In this document: one piece after another, positions 9,647-16,827 of the stretch
Numbering within the stretch: position 1 is the first letter of the stretch
Layout of the letters: the number at the start of each line of letters is the position of its first letter
Source: Oscillospiraceae bacterium
Lineage (GTDB): Bacteria; Bacillota; Clostridia; TANB77; CAG-508
Assembly: GCA_009785865.1 (NCBI GenBank)
Contig: WQVL01000016.1
Location: 1-40,240 of the forward strand
DNA: 40,240 nt
Reading direction: 5' to 3'
Position numbers and translations under genes: made by a program
Notes under the pieces: model-generated
What the model was told of the DNA's origin: nothing
Databases searched by the model: none
Seen by the model: only the letters and a program-made list of their open reading frames with translations

Positions 9647-9675
9647 ATTTTACAACATTTTCCTTAAAAATGCAA
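9647..9675 (-). promoter_or_regulatory. Sigma-A type promoter for the 9222-9587 gene
   Basis: On the reverse strand TTGCAT (9675-9670) and TAAAAT (9652-9647) are separated by exactly 17 bases, about 60 bases upstream of the start codon. Confidence 0.6.
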
Positions 9676-9777
9676 ATCTAGAGCGATCCAGTAACACTTT
9701 CTTTTTTTAGCAGGAATAGTATTTTAACTAAACTTATGATATAAAATATAGATAATGGAAAAAGGAGTTTTTGATTT

Positions 9778-10939
9778 ATGGATAGCTTTAATTTTTATAA
9801 TCCAACACAAATATTCTTTGGAGAAGATGCAATACAAAATTTAGCAGAAAATATAAGAGAATATAATAAGATATTATTAGCTTATGGCGGAGGTAGCATT
9901 AAGAAGAATGGAATTTATGATGCTGTAATTAAGATACTAAACGAAGAAAATAAAAGTGTTTTTGAGCTAAGTGGAATAACACCAAACCCAAAATTAGATA
10001 AGGTTTATGAGGGAATAGAAATATGTAAAAACAACAATATAGACTTTATTTTAGCAGTTGGTGGTGGCAGCACAATAGATTGCTCAAAAGCAATAGCGAT
10101 GGGTGCAAAAACAGAAGAAGATGTGTGGGGATTTTACACAGAGGGTAAAGAGTGTAAGAATGCATTGCCTTTAGGAACAGTTTTAACATTGTCAGCAACA
10201 GGGACAGAGATGAATGCATATAGCGTTATAACAGATCCAAAAACTCATGAAAGACCAACTGGTTCAAGTGTGTATTCATATCCGAAATTTTCTATATTAG
10301 ATCCAACTTATACATATTCACTTCCTAAAGAACAAACTGTATATGGTGTTGTTGATATATTAACACATATATTTGAACAATATTTCAGTACGCCAGATGA
10401 ATCAAATATAAGTGATAGTCTATCAGAGGCAATTATAAAGACTGTAATAGAAAATTCAGAAATAGCACTAAATGACCCAACGGATTATAGTGCTAGAGCA
10501 AATTTGATGTGGCGGTAGTACAATGGCGCTAAATGGGATAATAGGGCTAGGAAAAATGGAAGATTGGAATAGCCATCAGATAGAACATGCGTTATCCGGA
10601 ATATATGACACGCCACATGGTGCAGGACTTTCAATTGTTTTTCCTGCGTGGATGAAATATGTATATAAGAATGGAATAAGTAAATTTAAGAGGTATGCGA
10701 TTAATGTTTGGAATGTAGAACAAGAAAGTAAAACGGATGAGGAAATAGCACTAGAAGGCATAGAAAAAACAAAAGCATATTTTTCTAAAATGGGAGCGCC
10801 AGTAAGTTTAGCTGAAATGAATATACCGGAAGAAGATATAGAGAGGATAGCAAAAACAGCCATGATGCCTGGAAGTGGTTCGTATATGGAAATAGGCACA
10901 AAAGAAGCAGAAGAAATATTGAGATTAGCAATAAAATAA
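9778..10939 (+). CDS. Iron-containing alcohol dehydrogenase (BdhA/YqhD type), read through a +1 CGGT site
   Basis: This is a group III Fe-dependent NAD(P)H alcohol dehydrogenase that interconverts aldehydes or butyraldehyde and alcohols in fermentation. It opens DSFNFYNPTQIFFGEDAI, has the nucleotide motif GGGSTIDCSKAIAMG (about 96-110), and metal-ligand regions DILTHIFEQYF, HQIEHALSG and HGAGLSIVFPAW. Two frames overlap at RANLMW/STMALNG: CGG 10513-10515 is followed at once by TAG, and reading CGGT as one residue joins them with no gap relative to the YqhD pattern RANVMWAATQALNG. The joined product has 386 residues, full length for the family. It lies upstream of speE and ridA with tight spacing, probably one operon. 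Confidence 0.93.
10513..10516 (+). other. CGGT +1 frameshift / four-base codon in the alcohol dehydrogenase
   Basis: The context is ATG TGG CGG TAG T. The zero frame terminates immediately; the conserved protein continues at AGT 10517. The family has a small residue (Ala, Gly or Cys) after the Trp, so Gly fits better than Arg. Confidence 0.9.
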
Positions 10940-10954
10940 AGGGGGAGAAGTTTT

Positions 10955-11864
10955 ATGGAAAAAACAGAAATGAAATCAGATATTATCGAGGACATGTTTG
11001 CTACTATCATTCCTGATGGTTGTTTTGGGGAGCAATACTGTGATGATGTTGCACTTCTATTTATGCCGGAAGAAACTTTGATATCTACAAAAACAAAGTA
11101 TCAAAAGATAGATGTAATTAAAACAAAGTATTGGGGACAAATATTGTTTATAGATAATTTACTAATGAAATCAGAAAAAGACGGACACATTATAAATGAA
11201 ATGATAGTACACCCAATTATGATGACAGGAAACAAGAAAAAGAAAGTTTTAGTTGTTGGTGGTGGAGAAGGTTTCACAGCTACTCTATTATTAAAATACC
11301 CATATATTGAACAAGTGGATATAATTGATATTGATAAAGAATTTGTTGAGATATGTAAAAAGTATTATCCAGAACAAATGGCATGCTTAGATGACCCAAG
11401 AGTAAATTTAATTGTTGAAGATGGGTTAGAATATATGAAAAGAACAAAAGAGGTATATGATGCTATATTTACAACTCCGACAGATCCTTTGAGTTTATCT
11501 GATCCATTATTTGTTGATGAATATTATAAATTGTGTAATAAATGTCTTGCAGATGATGGTATTTACCAAACAGATGCATATATGCCTTTTTATAAATATG
11601 GGCATATTGATTATGCTGTTATTCAAAAAAACATGGCTAAATATTTTCCTGTTTCTAAAATATATACAGCAACGATTCCAACATTTCCAGGAGGATTTTT
11701 TTGCTTTCGGTTTTGCCTCAAAGCTTTATGACCCAATAAAAGACCAAAATAAGTTTGGTTTTGAAATAGAAACAAAATATTATAATGAAGACATTCACAA
11801 ATCTTGTTTCGTTTTACCTCAATTTATGTTAGATAGAATTGGAGAGGAAAACAAAAAAAGATAA
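10955..11864 (+). CDS. speE: Spermidine synthase-like aminopropyltransferase, read through a +1 CGGT site
   Basis: SpeE transfers the aminopropyl group of decarboxylated SAM to putrescine. Visible motifs: GQILFIDNLLMKSEKD and HPIMMTG, the nucleotide loop VLVVGGGEGFTATLLLKYP (about 94-112), the ribose-binding acid in VDIIDIDKEFVEICKKYYP, and IVEDGLEYM. The frame breaks at CGG 11708-11710 inside FPGGFFCF-x-FASKLYDP; reading CGGT as one residue restores alignment with the family's 'PSGxWxFTxxSK' block and gives 302 residues. One oddity: the usual catalytic stretch DSTDP appears as TTPTDP, so the first Asp is lost though the second remains. RBS GGGGGAG precedes ATG 10955. Confidence 0.88.
11708..11711 (+). 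other. CGGT +1 frameshift / four-base codon in speE
   Basis: The zero frame ...TGC TTT CGG TTT TGC stops soon after at TGA. The shifted frame gives FASKLYDP, conserved in SpeE. A surplus T in the preceding seven-T run could explain the break on its own, so this is the weakest single site. Confidence 0.75.
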
Positions 11865-11898
11865 TTATAAAATATGATTATTAATTTGGAGGGTAGAG

Positions 11899-12273
11899 AT
11901 GAATAAAAAAGAAGTTATAAATGAATCAACAGTAGTTCCATATTCGCAAGCTGTAGTGGCTAACGGTTTTATGTATGTATCAGGACAAATTCCAATGAAT
12001 CTAGAAACAGGCGAAGTAGTAATAGGAACTATAGAAGAACAAACAAGACTGGTATTAGATAATATAAAGATAGCATTAAAGACAAAAGCTCTTGGGTTAG
12101 ATTCGGTAATTAAAACAATGATATTTGTTACGGATTTGAATGACTATGCTACAGTCAATGCCGTTTATGCAGAGTACTTTTCAAAAGGATATCCAGCTCG
12201 TTCTTGTGTAGAAGTATCAGCATTACCTAGAGGAGTTAATGTTGAAATAGAGTGTATAGCAATATGTAATTAA
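11899..12273 (+). CDS. ridA: RidA-family enamine/imine deaminase
   Basis: RidA hydrolyses reactive 2-aminoacrylate-type enamines released by PLP enzymes. The 124-residue product shows the family pattern: VPYSQAVVANGFMYVSGQIP near the N-terminus, GTIEEQTRLVLDNIKIAL, a middle KTMIFVTDLNDYATVNAVYAEYF, and the C-terminal signature YPARSCVEVSALPRGVNVEIE with the conserved Arg (of ARSC) and Glu of the active site. It is a trimeric cytosolic enzyme in other bacteria. It follows speE by about 35 bases behind GGAGGG, and a hairpin follows its stop, so it ends the cluster. Confidence 0.95.
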   Translation: MNKKEVINESTVVPYSQAVVANGFMYVSGQIPMNLETGEVVIGTIEEQTRLVLDNIKIALKTKALGLDSVIKTMIFVTDLNDYATVNAVYAEYFSKGYPARSCVEVSALPRGVNVEIECIAICN

Positions 12274-12325
12274 AATTTTAGTATGTAGAGAAAAAACAAG
12301 TAAAGAAGAATTGAATAAACTTTAA

Positions 12326-12355
12326 AATAGGCACACCATTTAGGTGTGCTTATTT
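12326..12355. terminator. Terminator between convergent ridA and the 12362 gene
   Basis: AGGCACACC pairs with GGTGTGCTT across a short ATTTA-type loop, flanked by A-rich and T-rich runs, suitable for termination on both strands. Confidence 0.6.
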
Positions 12356-12361
12356 GTTGCT

Positions 12362-12589
12362 TTAGCAGCAACGCTTACAAGGACACTCTATAAATTCTTT
12401 GAATATAAGAGTGTAAGTTCTAGAAGTAGGTGTTCCCAAAAAAGTGGTGAAGTCTTCGGTAAAACCTATAAGTTCATACCCTTCGGCTTGTGCTTCATTG
12501 ATTGCAGTATCCAGAGCGATTTTTATGTCGTCTTCAATAGTTTCGCCGGTTGCTGGAATTGTTATAACTTTGGAAAAACTTTTTCTCAC
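12362..12589 (-). CDS. Small protein, DUF4177-like
   Basis: The product has 75 residues. DTAINEAQAEGYELIGFTEDFTT resembles the 'LNxxGxxGWELVS' helix-strand of short DUF4177 proteins, followed by RTYTLIFKEF and a Cys-rich tail CPCKRCC that might bind metal or form disulfides. A reverse-strand GGAGATGA motif precedes ATG 12589. There is no transmembrane segment. The function is unknown; DUF4177 proteins are small soluble proteins without an assigned activity. Another such protein is at 38865. Confidence 0.5.
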   Translation of the reverse strand: MRKSFSKVITIPATGETIEDDIKIALDTAINEAQAEGYELIGFTEDFTTFLGTPTSRTYTLIFKEFIECPCKRCC

Positions 12590-12791
12590 AATGTCATCTC
12601 CTTGTCTATATCACCGTGTAATTAACTACATAATATCACATTTCTGATGTTATTTAAATGGATAAGTTAATATTTGAGAGACTTTTGATAGACTATTGCA
12701 ATAGAAAAACAAATAATATATAATATTTTCAGTGATTTATTAAAGTCAAAAGATAAATTTGTTACCACAAGGAAACAAAAGGAGGAGTTTT

Positions 12792-13244
12792 ATGAACTGG
12801 TTCAATGATAGTTTTTGGACAAACAAGAGAAATTTAATGATATTAGGAGCTGTTGTTTTAGTAATAGTAGCTATAATATTAGTAGTAGTATTTACTGGAG
12901 AAGAAGAGGAAGAAATAATACGTATAGATGAGCAAGGAATCACAATGAGATTACAGAGCATAACAACAAGACCACCTACAGTAGTTGAAACATTAGAAAT
13001 GATAGATATAAGTGATGCGGACTTTTTAAGAGAAACTTTGGCAAATGTTGTTTTATTAGAAGAACCAAGACCGGTAAGTGGTATCCAGGTAATTATTGAT
13101 TTTAATGATGGATATGAATTGAGATTTTCTTTAAGAGATACAGAATTAATAGTTGTTGAAAATCCTGAAGGTATAATAGTAGTAGGATATATGCCAGAAG
13201 GATTAATAGAATTTGCAACTGAAAGATTTACAGAACATTTATAA
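12792..13244 (+). CDS. Single-pass membrane-anchored protein, unknown
   Basis: The product has 150 residues: NWFNDSFWTNKR at the N-terminus, one transmembrane helix (about 14-36, NLMILGAVVLVIVAIILVVV), an acidic GEEEEEII linker and an extracytoplasmic domain with no recognised motif. ATG 12792 follows AAGGAGG; the upstream in-frame ATG 12759 lacks a ribosome site. It resembles the anchored proteins at 517, 25362 and 35096 in layout only. Confidence 0.6.
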   Translation: MNWFNDSFWTNKRNLMILGAVVLVIVAIILVVVFTGEEEEEIIRIDEQGITMRLQSITTRPPTVVETLEMIDISDADFLRETLANVVLLEEPRPVSGIQVIIDFNDGYELRFSLRDTELIVVENPEGIIVVGYMPEGLIEFATERFTEHL

Positions 13245-13278
13245 AGGTAGTATAGATGTAAATTGAATGAAAAGTAAT

Positions 13279-13303
13279 GAAGAGCCCGCATATATGTGTG
13301 GCT
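13279..13303 (+). terminator. Probable terminator before prfB
   Basis: GAGCC and GGCTC arms enclose a CGCATATATGTGT loop that can pair further; a short T-containing run follows. It lies 35 bases after the preceding stop. Confidence 0.45.
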
Positions 13304-13329
13304 CATTTACTAAAGGAGAGTGATTTAAG

Positions 13330-14437
13330 ATGTTAGAATTAGAAGAGAACAAACGTAGAATAGATACATTAAGTTCTAAACTGAAAAGTATAGGTGATTC
13401 ACTTTGACATCGCTAGCTTAACATCAAGCATAAAGGAATTAGAACAGAAGGTGAATGAACCGAATTTCTGGGACAATCCTGAAAGCTCTACTGCCATAGT
13501 TACAAAACTTAAGAGGCTTCAAAATAAAGCTGAAGGATACAACAAGCTTGTGGAAGACTTGGCTAATTTGAGTGAGCTTAATGAGCTTCTTCTTGAAGAA
13601 GCAGATGAGAATCTTCTAAAAGATGTTGTTAGAAATACAATTAAATTAGAGGAAGTTGTTTCTAAGTTAGAAGTGGAAACATTGCTATCCGGAAAGTATG
13701 ATAAAAATAATAGCATAGTAACCCTTCATCCTGGTGCAGGAGGAACAGAGTCTCAAGACTGGGCTGGTATGCTTTATAGGATGTATTCTAAGTGGGGGGC
13801 AAGCAATGGTTTTGAAGTAAAAGAACTAGACTATCTAGAAGGCGACGGAGCTGGAATTAAGAGTGTTACATTCTTAGTTATGGGAGAAAATAGTTATGGA
13901 TATTTAAGATCAGAAATGGGTGTACATAGATTAGTTAGAATTTCTCCATTTGACAGCGGAGGAAGAAGACATACTTCTTTTGCATCTGTTGAAGTTTTAC
14001 CTGAAATAGCTGATGATGTAGAGTTAGAAATTAATGCAGACGATTTAAGAATAGACACTTACAGGGCTTCAGGAGCTGGAGGACAACATGTAAACACAAC
14101 GGATTCTGCAGTAAGAATTACTCACATTCCAACAGGAGCCATAGCTTCTTGTCAGTCTGAAAGATCTCAGATTAAAAACAGAGAGACAGCTATGAAAATG
14201 CTTAAATCGAGATTACTTGAACTAAAAGAAAAAGAGAACTTAGAAAGAATTGAAGACTTAAAAGGTGTTCAAAGAGATATTGCTTGGGGAAGCCAAATTA
14301 GATCATATGTATTTTGTCCATATACTATGGTAAAGGACCATAGAACAGGATATGAAGTAGGAAATGTTGATAGTGTTATGGATGGAGATTTAAATGGATT
14401 TATGGAAGCGTTCTTAAGAGCAAACCTAGATAATTAA
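13330..14437 (+). CDS. prfB: Peptide chain release factor 2 with classical programmed +1 frameshift
   Basis: RF2 releases peptides at UGA and UAA. ATG 13330 (MLELEENKRRIDTLSSKLKS) follows AAGGAGAGTGA. The zero frame meets TGA at 13405-13407 in the context AGGTGATTCACTTTGAC: the canonical CTT TGA C slip site with an upstream anti-SD match, by which RF2 shortage lets ribosomes shift +1. After the shift the frame continues DIASLTSSIKELEQK to 14437, giving 368 residues. GAGGQHVNTTDSAVRI carries the catalytic GGQ, and the SPFDSGG region matches the RF2 SPF stop-codon recognition motif. It is autoregulated by UGA readthrough. Confidence 0.97.
13391..13408 (+). promoter_or_regulatory. prfB programmed frameshift signal
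   Basis: AGGTGAT (anti-SD match) lies a few bases before CTT TGA C (13402-13408). Skipping one U moves the ribosome from TGA to GAC. This is the well-known RF2 autoregulatory site and does not involve CGG. Confidence 0.93.
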
Positions 14438-14509
14438 CCAAATAGGAGTAAGTAAAATATAATGTAATAAGGATAGAAAAAGGATATTTAAGAAGAAAGA
14501 GGGAAAACA

Positions 14510-15733
14510 GTGGGAATAATAGTACAAAAATTTGGTGGAAGCAGTGTAGCAGATACTGAAAAATTATTTAACGTGTGTGAACATGTTTTAAAAGCATACA
14601 ATGAAGGAAATGGAGTAGTAGTTGTTGTTTCTGCTCAAGGAAAAACGACAGACAAGTTAATTGCAGAAGAAGCAGAGATTTCTAATAAGCCTACTAAAAG
14701 GGAACATGATGTTTTAGTTGCAACTGGAGAGCAAATAACTATCGCTAAATTAGCAATGTGCTTGAATAAGCTAGGACATAAAGCTGTTTCATATATGGGC
14801 TGGCAAGTCCCTATAATTACTGATGGTGTATTTGGAGAAGCAAGAATAAAGAAAATAGATACTGCTAAAATTATGAAAGACTTAGATGAAGGAACAATAG
14901 TTGTAGTAGCAGGATTTCAAGGAGTGAGCGAAAAAGGAGATATAACTACTTTTGGTAGAGGTGGATCAGATACTACAGCAGTTGCTTTAGCGGCAGCACT
15001 GAAGGCAGATAAGTGTGAGATATTTACAGATGTAGATGGAGTGTTTTCTGCAGATCCTAGAATAGTAGAAGATGCAATAAAAATAGAGACAATGACTTAT
15101 GATGAGATGCTTGAATTATCAAGCTCAGGGGCTAAGGTGTTGCACAATAGATGTGTAGAAATAGCTAAAAACTTTGAAATGCCTATAGTTGTTAAGTCTA
15201 GTTTTGAAAAAGAATCAACAGGTACACTTGTAGATAGGTATGATAAGATGGAAGGTCTTCATATTGGCGGTATAGCTGTAATGAATGATGTATCTAAAGT
15301 AACGCTATTAGGAATGGCAGACAGAATAGGAGAGACATATAAAATATTTAAAATTCTTTCGGAAAATGATATTAATATAGATATAATAGCTCAATCACGT
15401 GGAGAACATGCTCCTAAAGATGTGTCGTTTAGTATAGGAACAGAAGATTTAGAAAAGACAATAGACTTATTGGATAATAATACAGAAGGGTTAGAATATA
15501 CAGAGATTAAGTATTTTACAAACTTATCAAAAATTTCTTTAGTAGGTGTCGGTATTGCTAATACACCTGGAGTTGCTGCAAGTATGTTTGAAGCATTATC
15601 TGAATGTAATATAAATATGAGACTGATTAGCACATCAGAAATTAAGATATCTGTATTAATAGATGAAAACAAAGCTGAAAGAGCTATGAAAGCAATTCAT
15701 GAAAAACTAACTCTTGGTAAGCATTTAGTGTAA
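14510..15733 (+). CDS. lysC: Aspartokinase
   Basis: Aspartokinase phosphorylates aspartate, the first step to lysine, threonine and methionine. GTG 14510 follows AGAAAGAGGG. The opening VQKFGGSSVAD carries the KFGGSS substrate motif; GREHD-type VATGEQITIAKLA and TFGRGGSDTTAVALAAAL complete the kinase domain. EIFTDVDGVFSADPRIV follows. The C-terminal third (about 265-400) holds tandem ACT domains (VTLLGMADRIGETYKIFKIL and ISLVGVGIANTPGVAASMF), the usual site of lysine/threonine feedback. Its 407 residues match the monofunctional Bacillus LysC type. A strong terminator follows. The isozyme name is uncertain. Confidence 0.93.
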   Translation: MGIIVQKFGGSSVADTEKLFNVCEHVLKAYNEGNGVVVVVSAQGKTTDKLIAEEAEISNKPTKREHDVLVATGEQITIAKLAMCLNKLGHKAVSYMGWQVPIITDGVFGEARIKKIDTAKIMKDLDEGTIVVVAGFQGVSEKGDITTFGRGGSDTTAVALAAALKADKCEIFTDVDGVFSADPRIVEDAIKIETMTYDEMLELSSSGAKVLHNRCVEIAKNFEMPIVVKSSFEKESTGTLVDRYDKMEGLHIGGIAVMNDVSKVTLLGMADRIGETYKIFKILSENDINIDIIAQSRGEHAPKDVSFSIGTEDLEKTIDLLDNNTEGLEYTEIKYFTNLSKISLVGVGIANTPGVAASMFEALSECNINMRLISTSEIKISVLIDENKAERAMKAIHEKLTLGKHLV

Positions 15734-15765
15734 AGTAGTGTGCTTTATATTAATTCTAAACTAGA

Positions 15766-15812
15766 AGTCTGACTAGTCAATGAATTTAACACATTGGCTA
15801 GTCAGACTTTTG
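15766..15812 (+). terminator. Aspartokinase terminator
   Basis: Arms 15766-15782 and 15792-15808 pair over 17 bases with one G-U pair, followed by TTTT. Confidence 0.75.
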
Positions 15813-15881
15813 CAGTATATCTATCATAATCACAAGTATATATACAATCTATCCGTTGTGTTTCTTGCATAAAATTTGATT

Positions 15882-15910
15882 TTGACAATGGCTATGTGCT
15901 TTGCTATAAT
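15882..15910 (+). promoter_or_regulatory. Consensus sigma-A promoter for the 15967 gene
   Basis: TTGACA (15882-15887) and TATAAT (15905-15910) are both perfect, with a 17-base spacer. Confidence 0.85.
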
Positions 15911-15966
15911 ATGACTACGTTATGTTGACGTTAGAAACTAGCTTAAGTAGAAAAGGAGGATGCAGG

Positions 15967-16515
15967 ATGAGAGGCATCGCAAAAGTGACCATAAAAGGCA
16001 GGGTTGCAACCAATCCAGAGCCATATGATGATGATCACATGTCGTTCTTTCTGGAATTAAAACGGAAAGACGAAGACGTAACACATGAATGGTGGATGAA
16101 GATACCAAATGAGATTTGTTATCCGAGTATCCGCGAAGGAATTTTCTTAGAAGTTATAGGAGAGCTGAGGAAAGACAAGATGGTCGATGAAAACGGTTTA
16201 CGCAGACCGTGGAGTTTTGTGTATGTTGACCAAACGTATGAACTAGAGGGTGAGGAACATGAAAATCACGTTGAATTCGAAGGAATAGTTTTAGTAAAGG
16301 ACGACGATGTGTATACAGAAAGAAAAAAAGCCCGAAAAGTTCTATTTCTTGTAAATGACCCTGATGACATAACGGTTTGCTGTATGGTTTGGAAGAAGTT
16401 TAGCCTAAAGCTAATCCACTATGACACATTTAAGGTTGTTGGCTCTTTAGAATGTTACGAGGTAAACGGTGTGTTGCTTTACACAGTATCTGTGCAAAAA
16501 ATTAATGCAGTCTAG
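15967..16515 (+). CDS. Uncharacterised single-gene unit, foreign-looking (2); possible OB-fold
   Basis: The product has 182 residues, starting MRGIAKVTIKGRVATNPEP. ATG 15967 is chosen because AAAGGAGG lies just upstream. The pattern 'GxVxxxPE...FFLELKR...W' and IFLEVIGELRKDK resembles an SSB-type OB fold, with a possible second copy after about residue 100 (HVEFEGIVLVKDDD...KVVGSLECYEV). This is a fold guess, not an identification. Its codons include CGC, CCG and GTC more than neighbours do. An in-frame CGG at 16063 encodes Arg in the zero frame; shifting there meets TAA within a few codons, so this gene conflicts with the four-base rule. It has its own perfect promoter and a terminator. Confidence 0.65.
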   Translation: MRGIAKVTIKGRVATNPEPYDDDHMSFFLELKRKDEDVTHEWWMKIPNEICYPSIREGIFLEVIGELRKDKMVDENGLRRPWSFVYVDQTYELEGEEHENHVEFEGIVLVKDDDVYTERKKARKVLFLVNDPDDITVCCMVWKKFSLKLIHYDTFKVVGSLECYEVNGVLLYTVSVQKINAV

Positions 16516-16534
16516 ATTTAAGCTAAACAGAAGA

Positions 16535-16562
16535 TGCGACGGGGGTTCCTGTCGCAATTTTC
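16535..16562 (+). terminator. Terminator of the 15967 gene
   Basis: GCGACGGG pairs with CCTGTCGC (one G-U) around a GGTT loop, followed by an AATTTT T-rich run. Confidence 0.75.
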
Positions 16563-16603
16563 TATTTTAGAAAGAAAAAAGAAAAAGTTTTTTGAAAAAA
16601 AGC

Positions 16604-16632
16604 TTGCATTTTGAAATTAGATTTGCTAAAAT
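16604..16632 (+). promoter_or_regulatory. Promoter of the pyrimidine operon
   Basis: TTGCAT (16604-16609) and TAAAAT (16627-16632) are separated by 17 bases. Transcription would start near 16640, so the leader peptide and hairpin downstream are transcribed. Confidence 0.65.
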
Positions 16633-16675
16633 AATCAAAGTGTAAAAAAATGAAACGAGCAAATGGGAGGATAAT

Positions 16676-16762
16676 ATGGGAAGCAAAATAGTATTAGAAC
16701 TGAATAAAGAGTTTGCAGAAAATAGAGATATATTTTTTGATTCTATATTATTTTCATTTTAA
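16676..16762 (+). CDS. Leader peptide of the pyr operon attenuator
   Basis: This is a 28-residue frame, MGSKIVLELNKEF...DIFFDSILFSF, with a good ribosome site (GGGAGG, 16665-16670). Its last ten codons lie in a U-rich stretch and it ends three bases before a terminator hairpin. The arrangement copies the E. coli pyrBI (pyrL) leader: with low UTP, RNA polymerase pauses in the U tract, the trailing ribosome catches up and blocks hairpin formation. The peptide sequence itself is probably unimportant. It is too short for ordinary gene calling. Confidence 0.6.
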   Translation: MGSKIVLELNKEFAENRDIFFDSILFSF

Positions 16763-16764
16763 TT

Positions 16765-16790
16765 TAAGGATTTATTCCTTATTTTTTTTT
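16765..16790 (+). terminator. Attenuator terminator before carAB
   Basis: TAAGGA (16765-16770) pairs with TCCTTA (16776-16781) around TTTAT, followed by nine consecutive T. It lies between the leader peptide and the first pyr gene, not after an operon, so it is an attenuator. The rest of 16516-16827 holds the preceding gene's terminator, the pyr promoter, the leader peptide and the RBS TAGGAGG. Confidence 0.75.
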
Positions 16791-16827
16791 GCAAATTCGT
16801 ACACGAAACTAAATTTTAGGAGGAAAA

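Noticed and set aside
9778-10939. Alcohol dehydrogenase as a pseudogene split by TAG
   Set aside because: Both halves are well conserved and meet with no gap when CGGT is read as one residue; the same pattern recurs in essential genes such as secA.
13402-13408. prfB break as another CGG site
   Set aside because: It is the classical CTT TGA C site with an upstream anti-SD match; no CGG is involved.
16063-16066. CGGA at 16063 as another +1 site
   Set aside because: A shift meets TAA within a few codons, while the zero frame stays open to 16515 and retains an OB-fold-like pattern.
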